Notes: generated from the letters alone by a model not told the origin. Positions 24,656 to 33,632 are shown, counted from the stretch's first letter. The stretch: DNA of 35,974 nt from an uncultured Moraxella sp. (GCA_937975585.1 CALJUC010000245.1:1-35974); one strand, 5' to 3'. Numbers and translations: made by a program.

Positions 24656-26512
24656 ATGCTATTACTCGCCGCTGCCGGTAGCAACATCATGCTTGAGGCT
24701 ACCATCTTTTTGGGTGCGGCTATCGTATTTGTACCCTTAGCAAAACGTTTTGGCATTGCGACCGTGTTGGGTTATTTGATTACTGGGCTACTGCTTGGAC
24801 CCAGTTTTTTAAAGGTTACGGGTAACCCTAGCGACTTGATGCATTTTTCTGAGTTTGGTGTGGTACTGCTGCTGTTTGTGATTGGACTCGAGTTACAACC
24901 GTCACGGTTATGGGCATTGCGCCAGTCGATTTTTTTATTAGGTGGCTTACAAGTTGCGGTGACTGGTAGTTTATTGATGCTTGCGGTATGGTATTTCTTG
25001 GATATTCGCATGTCGACCAGCTTTGTGATTGGCTATGGTTTGGCACTGTCCTCCACTGCATTTGTACTTCAGCTGTTGACCGAAAACCAACAGCTATCTA
25101 CCACCCACGGCCGCCAAGCTTTCACTATTTTGCTATTTCAAGATATTGCAGTGATTCCCCTGTTAGCGATTTTGCCGTTTTTGTCTGGGGTACAACAACA
25201 AAATTACGACTGGATTTATTTTGCCAAAATTATCAGCGTATTTGCCGGCTTGATTTTTGCTAGCCGTTATATTATCCGTCCATTTTTCCGTTTTGTCGCT
25301 TCCAGTAAAGCCAATGAGTTATTGACCGCTGTTGCGTTATTTATCGTGTTAGGCGTGTCACAGCTGATGGATTATATCGGTCTGTCAATGGCGTTGGGGG
25401 CGTTTTTGACCGGCGTATTACTCGCTGACTCTGAATATCGCCATGAGCTTGAAGCCAGTATTGAGCCGTTTAAAGGCTTGTTACTCGGCCTGTTTTTTAT
25501 GTCAGTGGGTCTTTTGACAGATATTAAATTGCTGTTCTCACAACCCTTCACAATTATTGGTGCTGCCATGTTGCTAATGATCATCAAGTTCGTGGTCTTA
25601 GCCATTATCGCGCGTGCCATGGGTAATTTTACCCCAAGTAGTATTCGTTTAGGCGTGACTTTATCACAAGGCGGCGAGTTTGCGTTTGTGTTGTTTAGTG
25701 TGGCGACCAGCCAAAAACTGTTAAATAGCAGTGAGCAAAATATGCTAAATCTCGTGGTCACCGTCTCGATGGCACTGACACCTTTGGCATTTTTACTATT
25801 AGAAAAACTCGGTGAGCCATTTTTTGCCAAAGCCAAACCCAAGCGCGAATATGACACGATTCCAGAAAGCCATCACCCGGTGATTATCGCAGGGTTTGGA
25901 CGAATGGGACAAATTGTCGGTCGTGTATTGCGCATGCACAATATTGAGTTTACCGCGATTGAAAAATCCGCGCGCCGCGTTGACTTCGTGCGTAAGTTTG
26001 GTAACCAGGTGTATTATGGTGACCCCAAAAACCCGGAAATCTTACGTGCAACCGGCGTGGCGAATGCCAAACTTTTCGTCATCGCTATCGGTGACCCAGA
26101 GCTGTCCATCAATACCGCCAATTATCTGAGCAAAAACTATCCGCATCTGACTATTTTGGCGCGTGCGGTTGACCGTCAGCATTACTACCGTCTACGTGAA
26201 GTGGGGGTCAAATATATTTGGCGCGAAACCTACTTATCCGCGCTGGATATGTCACGCGAATCACTGGAAATATTGGGCATATCACCAGAGCAAGCGCGTA
26301 AAAGCGTCACCATGTTCCGTGATTATGATGACACCTTGCTTGAGCGCCAACAGGCAATTTATGATGATGAAGCAAAATTGATTGAATCGGCACAATCGGC
26401 GCTTCGTGAGCTTGAAAGCCTATTTGACAGCGATATGAGTGAAGCCAAAAAAGAGGGCTTACAAGTGCAGCCCCAACAACTATTGAGTTATCCGATTGGG
26501 AAAAACGACTAA
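24656..26512 (+). CDS. Kef-type K+/H+ antiporter (CPA2 family) with RCK/TrkA-N domain
   Basis: Monovalent cation:proton antiporter-2 of the KefB/KefC type, protecting against electrophiles by potassium efflux and cytoplasmic acidification in E. coli. The membrane domain (about 1-385, roughly 12 helices) has VLGYLITGLLLGPSFL, LLLFVIGLELQPSRLW, LALSSTAFVLQLL and the ion-binding LLFQDIAVIPLLA. The cytoplasmic RCK/NAD-binding domain starts at HHPVIIAGFGRMGQIVGRVL and contains VYYGDPKNPEILRATG. TAGGAG lies 6 bases before the ATG. At 618 aa it fits KefB/KefC (601-620). No ancillary oxidoreductase gene (KefF/KefG) is adjacent. I cannot decide between KefB and KefC, so no symbol is given. Confidence 0.9.
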   Translation: MLLLAAAGSNIMLEATIFLGAAIVFVPLAKRFGIATVLGYLITGLLLGPSFLKVTGNPSDLMHFSEFGVVLLLFVIGLELQPSRLWALRQSIFLLGGLQVAVTGSLLMLAVWYFLDIRMSTSFVIGYGLALSSTAFVLQLLTENQQLSTTHGRQAFTILLFQDIAVIPLLAILPFLSGVQQQNYDWIYFAKIISVFAGLIFASRYIIRPFFRFVASSKANELLTAVALFIVLGVSQLMDYIGLSMALGAFLTGVLLADSEYRHELEASIEPFKGLLLGLFFMSVGLLTDIKLLFSQPFTIIGAAMLLMIIKFVVLAIIARAMGNFTPSSIRLGVTLSQGGEFAFVLFSVATSQKLLNSSEQNMLNLVVTVSMALTPLAFLLLEKLGEPFFAKAKPKREYDTIPESHHPVIIAGFGRMGQIVGRVLRMHNIEFTAIEKSARRVDFVRKFGNQVYYGDPKNPEILRATGVANAKLFVIAIGDPELSINTANYLSKNYPHLTILARAVDRQHYYRLREVGVKYIWRETYLSALDMSRESLEILGISPEQARKSVTMFRDYDDTLLERQQAIYDDEAKLIESAQSALRELESLFDSDMSEAKKEGLQVQPQQLLSYPIGKND

Positions 26513-26571
26513 CCTTCCCACCTTAACCATAAAAAACCGCTATCATCAACAATAATAAGGAACGAAACAGC

Positions 26572-27105
26572 ATGGACTTACCCCATATCAAAGCCATTCA
26601 GGCAGATATTACCATTCTCAGTGTCGACGCGATTGTGAATGCTGCAAATAACAGCTTATTAGGGGGCGGTGGCGTGGATGGTGCCATTCACCGTCAAGCA
26701 GGGCCGACGTTGCTTGACGCCTGTAAGGAAGTTCGTGAGAAACAAGGTGGCTGTGCAACGGGGCAAGCGGTTATCACACATGCGGGCAATTTACCGGCCG
26801 ACTATGTGATTCATACCGTAGGGCCAGTGTGGCATGGCGGACGCCAAGGTGAAGCACAGCTACTGGCAAGTTGTTACCGCGAGTCACTCAAGCTTGCGAT
26901 TGCCAATGACGTACAGAGCATCGCCTTTCCGAATATCTCAACGGGGGTGTATGGCTATCCAAAAGACAAAGCGGCTTATATCGCAGTGACCACGGTCAAA
27001 GACTTTATCCAACAACTGCCAACGGGCGCGCTTACAGAGATCATCTTTGTGTGCTTTGATAGTGAAAACTATGCCTTGTATCAAGCATTATTGGCGAAGC
27101 TTTAG
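26572..27105 (+). CDS. ymdB: Macrodomain protein, O-acetyl-ADP-ribose deacetylase (YmdB/MacroD type)
   Basis: Binds ADP-ribose and hydrolyses O-acetyl-ADP-ribose or mono-ADP-ribose from proteins; E. coli YmdB also modulates RNase III. The signature VNAANNSLLGGGGVDGAIHRQAG (22-44) contains the conserved Asn26, the glycine loop and Asp36; ISTGVYGYPKD is the second loop. At 177 aa it is a stand-alone macrodomain of the usual size. AATAAGGA lies upstream of the ATG. It follows the Kef-type gene by 59 bases and is closed by a bidirectional terminator. Adjacent enzymes that attach ADP-ribose are absent, so a dedicated toxin-antitoxin role like DarTG is not supported. Confidence 0.92.
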   Translation: MDLPHIKAIQADITILSVDAIVNAANNSLLGGGGVDGAIHRQAGPTLLDACKEVREKQGGCATGQAVITHAGNLPADYVIHTVGPVWHGGRQGEAQLLASCYRESLKLAIANDVQSIAFPNISTGVYGYPKDKAAYIAVTTVKDFIQQLPTGALTEIIFVCFDSENYALYQALLAKL

Positions 27106-27118
27106 CATTGATGATAAT

Positions 27119-27152
27119 AAAAAACCGGACACTCGATGATGTCCGGTTTTTT
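27119..27152. terminator. Bidirectional terminator between macrodomain gene and ammonium channel gene
   Basis: CCGGACA/TGTCCGG stem (27125-27131 with 27140-27146), 8-base loop, with A and T tracts on both sides. Confidence 0.92.
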
Positions 27153-27187
27153 CATGGTTACTTATTTTTGCTATCTTAACTGATAAA

Positions 27188-28387
27188 TTAGAACATATCT
27201 TTATTAAAGGTCGATGAGATTTTATGGATGGTCAAGTCCGCACCATTAAATTCTTCTTCTTCCGTTAAACGTAGACCGAGGAGTTTTTTGACGATACCGT
27301 ACACAGCAAACCCAGTAATGACCGCAAACAATACACCGCCTAAGCTGCCTATCAGTTGCACGACAAAGCTTACACCGCCATGCCCGCCTAGCCAATGCTG
27401 ACCAAAAATACCAACTGCGATACCACCCCATAGACCACACACACCGTGTAGCGGTACCACGCCCAACACATCATCAAGTTTTAGTTTGTTTTGGGTAAAG
27501 GTGAACAACCACACAAATAAACCACCCGCAATACCACCGACCGCCAATGCACCAAGTGGGTGCATAATATCTGAGCCCGCACATACGGCAACCAAGCCGG
27601 CCAATGGGCCATTGTGCATAAAGCCAGGGTCATTTTTACCTGCCAACATCGCAACCAACGTACCGCCAACCATCGCCATCAAGGAATTGACCGCGACTAA
27701 TCCTGAAATATTACCGACTTTTTGAGCAGACATCACATTAAAACCAAACCAACCGACAATTAAAATCCATGAACCAAGCGCTAGAAATGGGATTGAAGAC
27801 GGTGGATGGGTGTTCGAAAAACCATGTTTGTAGCGGTTACGGCGTGCGCCCAATAACACCACTGCACCCAATGCCACCCAACCGCCAAACGCATGCACCA
27901 CAATTGAGCCAGCAAAATCATGAAAGCCTACGCCAAACCATGTGGTTAATGCCGCTTGAATACCAAAGTTACCGTTCCACACCACGCCTTCTATCAAGGG
28001 ATAAAAGACCGACACGATGATAAAAGTCGCAAGTAGCAGTGGTAGCATCTTGGCACGTTCTGCCACCCCACCTGACACAATCGCGGGAATCGCCGCAGCA
28101 AAGGTCAAGAGGAAGAAAAACTTCATCAATTCGTAGCCATTGTTGATGAGTAACACGTCAGTGCTATGGAAAAAATTAATGCCATAAGCCAATGGATAAC
28201 CAATAAAATAATAAGCGATGGTCGATACGCAAAAATCCCCCAAGATTTTGCCCAACGCATTGACTTGGTTTTTGGCACGCACTGTCCCTAATTCCAAAAA
28301 GGCAAAGCCCGCGTGCATCGCCAAAATCATCACTGAGCCCAACAACAGAAACAACACGTCCAAACTTGAATGTAACGGTGCATTCAT
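27188..28387 (-). CDS. amtB: Ammonium channel/transporter (Amt family)
   Basis: Trimeric membrane channel conducting ammonia/ammonium for nitrogen assimilation. The key residues align with E. coli AmtB: Asp157 in GFHDFAGS, His165 in VVHAFGGW and His314 in PLHGVCGLWGG form the recruitment site and the twin-histidine pore (E. coli D160, H168, H318). Eleven hydrophobic helices fill 399 aa. The sequence begins directly with the first helix (VLFLLLGSVMILAMHAG) with no evident signal peptide. AAGGG lies about 9 bases before the ATG. Usually glnK precedes amtB in the same operon and regulates the channel; no glnK is found here. The two genes flanking it are separated by terminators, so it is monocistronic. 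Confidence 0.93.
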   Translation of the reverse strand: MNAPLHSSLDVLFLLLGSVMILAMHAGFAFLELGTVRAKNQVNALGKILGDFCVSTIAYYFIGYPLAYGINFFHSTDVLLINNGYELMKFFFLLTFAAAIPAIVSGGVAERAKMLPLLLATFIIVSVFYPLIEGVVWNGNFGIQAALTTWFGVGFHDFAGSIVVHAFGGWVALGAVVLLGARRNRYKHGFSNTHPPSSIPFLALGSWILIVGWFGFNVMSAQKVGNISGLVAVNSLMAMVGGTLVAMLAGKNDPGFMHNGPLAGLVAVCAGSDIMHPLGALAVGGIAGGLFVWLFTFTQNKLKLDDVLGVVPLHGVCGLWGGIAVGIFGQHWLGGHGGVSFVVQLIGSLGGVLFAVITGFAVYGIVKKLLGLRLTEEEEFNGADLTIHKISSTFNKDMF

Positions 28388-28565
28388 ACACTTTACCCTT
28401 GCCCATCGTTTGCCTTGATGTGGATAACCACGTTATACTCAGCTTATCTTTGGCTAACCTATCATTCGATAAACATCCAAATTAAACCGCTTAAATATTA
28501 GGTTTCAAAAACCATGCCAATTATCAAAAATCACGGTCATTTAGGGTCTAAATAAAAATTGAATG

Positions 28566-28608
28566 CAAAAAAAGCAGCTTAGTTTGATGTAAACCAAGCT
28601 GCTTTTTT
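28566..28608 (-). terminator. Intrinsic terminator of the cstA-ybdD unit
   Basis: Long stem GCAGCTTaGTTT/AAACcAAGCTGC with a short GATGT loop, A-tract on one side and T-tract on the other. It lies between ybdD and amtB, both leftward. Confidence 0.9.
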
Positions 28609-28636
28609 AACCAATAACAGTGAATGCTATTTTACA

Positions 28637-28697
28637 TAGCGACTTAACCTAGCAACTTAACATAGCGACTTGAAAAGCCACTTTAAACAGCTACTTT
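28637..28697. repeat. Imperfect 13-base tandem repeats after ybdD
   Basis: AGCNACTT recurs at 28638, 28651, 28664, 28676 and 28689, i.e. spacings 13, 13, 12, 13 (variants AGCGACTT, AGCAACTT, AGCCACTT, AGCTACTT). The array fills the gap between the ybdD stop and the terminator. Confidence 0.8.
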
Positions 28698-28995
28698 AGC
28701 ATGGGCAACGCTTTAGACCGCCTTTACCGGGATAACGCGCATCCACGCAATAACGAAAAAACGTTTTTTCATCCATCGGTTCAAGATCCGGATGGTGATT
28801 ACGCATATGGTCAAGATAGGTTGGATAATCTGGCACCCCAACCATTAACCGAAAGCTCTGTTGTAACCGTCTCAGCAACGTCAGCATACGCGTGATATTT
28901 TTTGGGTTCAATAACACATCCTTTTGCGCTTGTAAGGTCATTTTGACCATATTTGCGACTAAGATTTTGCTATTGTCCATAATGAGTTTTTTCAT
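28696..28995 (-). CDS. ybdD: YbdD/YjiX-family small protein, CstA partner
   Basis: Short protein of the DUF466 family that is almost always encoded after cstA/btsT pyruvate transporters and is thought to be needed for their activity. The conserved core starts near residue 48: RLMVGVPDYPTYLDHMRNHHP, then MDEKTFFRYCVDARY and a Gly/Cys-containing end (GKGGLKRCPC). At 99 aa it is longer than the usual 65 or so; the extra 45 residues at the N-terminus are helical and lysine/leucine-rich. GAGGA lies about 8 bases before the ATG at 28995, supporting that start. It is 24 bases downstream of cstA and in the same operon. Confidence 0.88.
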   Translation of the reverse strand: MKKLIMDNSKILVANMVKMTLQAQKDVLLNPKNITRMLTLLRRLQQSFRLMVGVPDYPTYLDHMRNHHPDLEPMDEKTFFRYCVDARYPGKGGLKRCPC

Positions 28996-29019
28996 ACCTT
29001 TATCCTCGCAATTCTTAGC

Positions 29020-31128
29020 TTAGTGCGGTGCATTCGCAGACAATGGCACAGGGTCTTTATACACAGCCTCACCTTCCACTACGGTTGGCGTTGGGGATTT
29101 TAGCGCATTGGCCAAGGTGCGTAATGAGGCAATAATCATCACCACCAATACAATCATAAAGAAGCCACACAGTACCGCATTGACTTGGTTTGAGAATACG
29201 ATGGTTTGCATCTCAGCCATGGTTTGGGCTGGTTTGATAAGTTCACCTTTGGCAAGTGCCGCACTATACTTATTGGCTTGCGCCAAGAAACCAATCGCTG
29301 GGTTTTCATGGAAGATTTTTTGCCAACCGGCCGTCATACAAGTCACGACCAAGAAAATCGTTGGCAACACAGTCACCCAAGCGTATTGTTGTTTTTTCAT
29401 TTTAAACAAAATTGCTGTACCAAGGGTTAACGCCATTGCCGCCAAAATCTGGTTACCGATACCAAACAGCGGCCATAATGAGTTAATACCACCCAGTGGG
29501 TCGACCACGCCTTGATACACGAAAAAGCCCCAAGCACTCACTGCGATGAGAGTCGCCAGCATATTGACGACTAAGTTGTGTGAGTTTTTGAACGCAGGAA
29601 CCACGATACCCACGGTATCTTGCACCATAAAGCGGCAAGCACGCGTACCGGCATCAACCGCGGTCAAGATAAACAACGCTTCAAACAAAATTGCAAAATG
29701 GTACCAAAAGCCCATCATGGCTTCACTACCAATAATCGAACTTAAGATATGCGCCATCCCAATCGCGAAAGTCGGTGCACCACCGGTACGCGAGATGATT
29801 GAGCTTTCGCCCACTTGTTGCGCTAGTGTGGTCAACGCTTCAGGCGTAATCACAAAGCCCAGTTTTTGTACAGCGGCAGCGGCCGTTTCTGGCGTGGTGC
29901 CTAGCAAAGCAGCGGGCGCGTTAATCGCAAAGTACATACCAGGGTCTAAGATGGTGGCACAAATCATTGCCATCACACCGACCATTGACTCCATCAACAT
30001 CGCACCGTAACCAATCGCTCGGGTGTCAACTTCATTGTCTACCAGTTTTGGTGTGGTACCACTTGATACCAATGCGTGGAAACCTGAAATCGCACCACAA
30101 GCAATGGTAATAAATAAGAATGGGAATAACGAACCTTTAAACACTGGTCCCGTACCATCAACAAACTGGGTCACCGCTGGCATTTTAAGGTCTGGCATGG
30201 TGAATACGATAGCAATCGCCAAACCGGCAATCACACCGATTTTTAAGAAGGTTGATAAATAATCACGTGGGGCAAGTAGCAACCATACCGGCAATACTGA
30301 CGCCACAAACCCATAAATGACCAATGCCCAAACCAATTGCTTACCATCCAAGGTAAACAGTGGTGCTAGGCTACTTTGTGCGATATTCTCACCGAAGATA
30401 ATCGCTGCCATCATCAATACAAAGCCGATAATCGACACTTCCATGATTTTGCCAGGGCGTAAATAACGCATATACACGCCCATAAACAGGGCAATTGGAA
30501 TTGTCGCGGCAATGGTGAAAAAACCCCAAGGGCTATTGGTCAACGCTTTGACCACCACCAAGGCCAACACTGCCAAGATGATAATCATCACCCCAAGTGC
30601 GCCTAGCATCACGACAATACCGGCAAATGAACCCAATTCTTCCTTGGCCATTTCACCGAGTGATTTACCATCACGGCGCGTTGAAATAAACAGTACCGTA
30701 AAATCCTGCACCGCGCCCGCAAATACCACACCGATTAATAACCACAGCGTACCAGGCAAATAACCCATTTGTGCGGCCAAAATAGGCCCAACCAACGGGC
30801 CTGCACCCGCAATTGCCGCAAAGTGGTGACCAAACAATACCGCTTTATTGGTCGGCACATAGTCCAAACCATCTTTTAGGCGATGCGCTGGGGTGACGCG
30901 ACGGGGATTTAATTCAAATACTTTTTTGGCGATAAACAAACTATAATAGCGATACGCGATGCTATACACGCACACCGCGGCGATAACAAGCCAAACCGCA
31001 TTAATGCTTTCACCACGATGGAGCGCCAGTGTACCAAGGGCGAAGGCCCCAACCACAGCAACCACGAGCCACATTAGCTTTGACGCCAATGTGGACTGTG
31101 TGGAATTTTTTGTAGGGGAAATTTGCAT
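29020..31128 (-). CDS. cstA: Carbon starvation protein A, probable pyruvate transporter
   Basis: Integral membrane transporter of the CstA family; E. coli CstA and BtsT take up pyruvate, and CstA was first linked to peptide use in carbon starvation. About 16-18 hydrophobic helices are visible. The family signature GHHFAAIAGAGPLVGPILAAQ lies near residue 96; others are CGAISGFHALVSSGTTPK and a C-terminal VDAGTRACRFMVQD. At 702 aa the length equals E. coli CstA (701). GAGGA lies 7 bases before ATG 31128; seven upstream codons are open but not conserved. ybdD follows. Control by a two-component system or CRP, as in E. coli, cannot be judged from the 154-base divergent gap shared with the lpxL-like gene. 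Confidence 0.95.
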   Translation of the reverse strand: MQISPTKNSTQSTLASKLMWLVVAVVGAFALGTLALHRGESINAVWLVIAAVCVYSIAYRYYSLFIAKKVFELNPRRVTPAHRLKDGLDYVPTNKAVLFGHHFAAIAGAGPLVGPILAAQMGYLPGTLWLLIGVVFAGAVQDFTVLFISTRRDGKSLGEMAKEELGSFAGIVVMLGALGVMIIILAVLALVVVKALTNSPWGFFTIAATIPIALFMGVYMRYLRPGKIMEVSIIGFVLMMAAIIFGENIAQSSLAPLFTLDGKQLVWALVIYGFVASVLPVWLLLAPRDYLSTFLKIGVIAGLAIAIVFTMPDLKMPAVTQFVDGTGPVFKGSLFPFLFITIACGAISGFHALVSSGTTPKLVDNEVDTRAIGYGAMLMESMVGVMAMICATILDPGMYFAINAPAALLGTTPETAAAAVQKLGFVITPEALTTLAQQVGESSIISRTGGAPTFAIGMAHILSSIIGSEAMMGFWYHFAILFEALFILTAVDAGTRACRFMVQDTVGIVVPAFKNSHNLVVNMLATLIAVSAWGFFVYQGVVDPLGGINSLWPLFGIGNQILAAMALTLGTAILFKMKKQQYAWVTVLPTIFLVVTCMTAGWQKIFHENPAIGFLAQANKYSAALAKGELIKPAQTMAEMQTIVFSNQVNAVLCGFFMIVLVVMIIASLRTLANALKSPTPTVVEGEAVYKDPVPLSANAPH

Positions 31129-31222
31129 AATCAGTCCTCTCTTATACAAACGTGATGGGAAAGTTATTTAGATAAATTGTTGCTATCTAGCATTTTATCT
31201 TTGGGAATTATTACTAATTGTA

Positions 31223-31251
31223 TTGTTCTATTAATATTCCGGTTATATTAA
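31223..31251 (+). promoter_or_regulatory. Possible promoter of the lpxL-like gene
   Basis: TTGTTC (31223-31228), 17-base spacer, TATTAA (31246-31251), about 30 bases before the first ATG at 31283. If used, transcription would begin about 25 bases before that ATG. Confidence 0.4.
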
Positions 31252-31282
31252 CACCATATTTAGCTAAAAATCGACACTAAAA

Positions 31283-32416
31283 ATGAAAAATACTCCCGAC
31301 TCTGTTAAGAAAACCTCAACAAAACCGCAAATGTTTGATCCAGGTCGTGATGCCAGTCGTGATGTTAGCCGTGATGCGATTATGCCAGCCACGACCGAAA
31401 CGACAAGTATCAACAGTCGCGATACGATGCCAAAGGTGAGTGAGTTGACCCGTCGTCATGTCCCGACACCGATGGCCAAGCAACCGTTCCAGTGGCAGTT
31501 TTTACTGCCGCAGTATTGGGGAATTTGGTTGGCACTTGCACTATTTATGCCCTTGATTTATCTACCATTGCGTTGGCAGTTTAAGATTGGCAAATATTTG
31601 GGTTTGGCGATTTTTAAATTGGTGAAACGTCGTCGCAACGATACCTTGACCAATTTTCGCTTAATTTATCCCGAGAAAAGCGAAGAAGAACGCTTTGAGA
31701 TGTCGAAGATGGTGTTTATCAATGCCGGTGTTGGCTTGTTCGAAAGCCTATGCGCATGGTATCGCCCTGATGTATTTACCCGGCAAGTGACAGTATCCGG
31801 GTTACAACACGTGAGCGAAGCGCAGCGACAAGGCAAAGCGGTTCTATTATTAGGCGCTCACTACACCTTGCTGGACTTGGGCGGTCGCTTAACCAGTATG
31901 TTTTTGCCAGTCGATGTGGTATATCGTCCACAGAACAACCCACTCATGGAATGGTTTATTTTTAACTCGCGTACCCATGTCTACCAAGACCAAATCGACC
32001 ATGATGATATGCGCAAGCTTGCCAAAAACATCAAAGATGGCCATATTATTTGGTACAGCCCTGACCAAGACTTTGGCCTTAAGCAAGGCGTGATGGCACC
32101 GTTTTTTGGTGTATCAGCGGCCACCTTGACCGCTCAGCGCCGCCTCGCCAAACTCGGTGATAAAAAGAACCCACCCGTCCTGATTATGTTTCACTCATAT
32201 CGCGAAACACCGGTAGATATGCCAAAGGGCAGACACCCACATTATCACTTAAGCTTTTCACCGGTGATTGATAACTATCCAAGCACGGACGAAGTCGCGG
32301 ACGCCACACGCGTCAACCGACTGCTAGAAAACTATCTACGCATCGACCCGACCCAATATATGTGGTTTCATCGCCGTTTTAAGACCCAACCAGATGGCAC
32401 CAAGTATTACCAATAA
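31283..32416 (+). CDS. lpxL: Lipid A biosynthesis lauroyl/myristoyl acyltransferase (LpxL/HtrB family)
   Basis: Adds a secondary acyl chain to Kdo2-lipid IVA at the inner membrane. The catalytic HX4D motif is His193-Asp198 in GAHYTLLDLGG; a membrane anchor lies at about 78-96 (WLALALFMPLIYLPL), and YSPDQDFG plus APFFGV are conserved family segments. The protein is 377 aa, longer than E. coli LpxL (306), because of about 65 N-terminal residues rich in Thr, Ser, Arg and Asp that include GRDASRDVSRDA. No good ribosome binding site precedes ATG 31283, so a later in-frame ATG (residues 49 or 64) may be the true start. LpxL and LpxM cannot be told apart with certainty. It is divergent from cstA. 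Confidence 0.85.
   Translation: MKNTPDSVKKTSTKPQMFDPGRDASRDVSRDAIMPATTETTSINSRDTMPKVSELTRRHVPTPMAKQPFQWQFLLPQYWGIWLALALFMPLIYLPLRWQFKIGKYLGLAIFKLVKRRRNDTLTNFRLIYPEKSEEERFEMSKMVFINAGVGLFESLCAWYRPDVFTRQVTVSGLQHVSEAQRQGKAVLLLGAHYTLLDLGGRLTSMFLPVDVVYRPQNNPLMEWFIFNSRTHVYQDQIDHDDMRKLAKNIKDGHIIWYSPDQDFGLKQGVMAPFFGVSAATLTAQRRLAKLGDKKNPPVLIMFHSYRETPVDMPKGRHPHYHLSFSPVIDNYPSTDEVADATRVNRLLENYLRIDPTQYMWFHRRFKTQPDGTKYYQ
31343..31378 (+). repeat. 12-base tandem repeat in the 5' part of the lpxL-like gene
   Basis: Three units, GGTCGTGATGCC, AGTCGTGATGTT and AGCCGTGATGCG, encode GRDA-SRDV-SRDA (residues 21-32). A further SRD appears near residue 45. Confidence 0.8.
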
Positions 32417-32505
32417 TTTCACCATTCATTGTATTGCCGCCAAATCGCATTTCGACCTCACATTTAGCTAACTGCTGTCGGAACAATGCTTTTTGGTGCA
32501 ATACT

Positions 32506-32514
32506 TGTTATAAT
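32506..32514 (+). promoter_or_regulatory. Extended -10 promoter of trpS-scpA-scpB
   Basis: TGTTATAAT is a perfect extended -10 (TGnTATAAT), 36 bases before the trpS ATG; no clear -35 at 16-18 bases. Confidence 0.6.
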
Positions 32515-32549
32515 TTTGCGCGTAAAAAATTCCCTAATTTGAGATAACC

Positions 32550-33632
32550 ATGACTGAACAAGCCACCCAATCTGATAAAACTGACAGCAAAAAACGCATT
32601 TTAACGGGTATCACCACCACCGGTATCCCGCATTTGGGCAATTATGTCGGTGCGATTCGTCCGGCTATTCAAGCGGCTAACAGCGGCGAAGATGACGCGT
32701 ATTTTTTCTTGGCAGATTTGCATGCTTTGATTAAATGTGCAGACCCAGATTTGATTCACGCATCGACCAAAGCGATTGCCGCGACTTGGTTGGCCTGCGG
32801 TCTTGACCCTGAGCGCGTGGTGTTCTACCGTCAGTCGGACATTATCGAAATTCCCGAGTTGACTTGGGTATTAAACTGTAACTGCGCCAAAGGCTTAATG
32901 AACCGCGCCCACGCCTATAAAGCTGCCGTTGATATCAACAATGCGACCCCGGACACCGATCCTGATTATGGCATCACGATGGGTCTATTCAGCTACCCAG
33001 TGTTGATGGCGGCCGACATTTTGATGTTTAACGCCACCCACGTACCAGTCGGTAAAGACCAAATTCAGCATCTTGAAATGGCGCGCGACATGGCAGGTAC
33101 CTTTAACTTCAAATACGCGCAACAAAATCCGATTTTCGTATTGCCTGAAGCGGTCGTTGATGAAGATACCCCGTTATTGACAGGCTTAGACGGCCGTAAA
33201 ATGTCAAAAAGCTACGGTAATACCATTCCACTGTTTGGCGAAGACCCAAACCAAGATGGTGAAAAGGTATTGAGAAAGGCTATCATGCGTATTGTTACCA
33301 ACTCACAGCTGCCTGAAGAACCAAAAAATCCAGACGAATCAACGATTTTTGAAATCTATAAAGCCTTTGCTACCCCTGAAGAAGTCGCCGCTTTCCGTCA
33401 TCGCTTCGAAACGGGCATTGGTTGGGGTGAAGCCAAAGAGATTTTATTCGAGAAAATCAATAGCGAAATCGCACCATTCCGCAAACGCTACCAAGAACTG
33501 ATGGCTAACCCAAAAGAGCTAGAAGAAATCTTGCAATTAGGCGCGGAAAAAGCCCGCCGTGAAAGCCGCAAACGCATGGAAAAAGTGCGCAAAGCCATCG
33601 GCATCAAACCACTCGCCAAACTCAAAAAATAA
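32550..33632 (+). CDS. trpS: Tryptophanyl-tRNA synthetase
   Basis: Class Ic aminoacyl-tRNA synthetase that charges tRNA-Trp. The HIGH-like motif is PHLGN (27-31), in TTGIPHLGNYVGAIRP, and the second signature is KMSKS (217-221) in GRKMSKSYGN; VPVGKDQIQHLEMARDMA lines the active site. The C-terminal helices end in a basic KVRKAIGIKPLAKLKK. The protein has 360 aa, near the usual 330-350, with a short polar N-terminal lead. The ribosome binding site is weak (GAGATAACC). The stop overlaps the scpA start by one base (TAATG), so translation is coupled. Confidence 0.97.
   Translation: MTEQATQSDKTDSKKRILTGITTTGIPHLGNYVGAIRPAIQAANSGEDDAYFFLADLHALIKCADPDLIHASTKAIAATWLACGLDPERVVFYRQSDIIEIPELTWVLNCNCAKGLMNRAHAYKAAVDINNATPDTDPDYGITMGLFSYPVLMAADILMFNATHVPVGKDQIQHLEMARDMAGTFNFKYAQQNPIFVLPEAVVDEDTPLLTGLDGRKMSKSYGNTIPLFGEDPNQDGEKVLRKAIMRIVTNSQLPEEPKNPDESTIFEIYKAFATPEEVAAFRHRFETGIGWGEAKEILFEKINSEIAPFRKRYQELMANPKELEEILQLGAEKARRESRKRMEKVRKAIGIKPLAKLKK

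Noticed and set aside
25372..25857. 161-codon leftward ORF inside the Kef-type antiporter gene
   Set aside because: It is antisense to a well-supported gene and has no recognisable domain or ribosome binding site; it is a shadow of the coding frame.
26572..27105. Macrodomain gene as antitoxin of a DarTG-like system
   Set aside because: No ADP-ribosyltransferase toxin gene is adjacent, and the sequence fits the stand-alone YmdB/MacroD type.
29546..30010. 154-codon rightward ORF inside cstA
   Set aside because: Antisense shadow of a conserved membrane protein gene with low-complexity Ser/Thr/Ile composition and no family resemblance.
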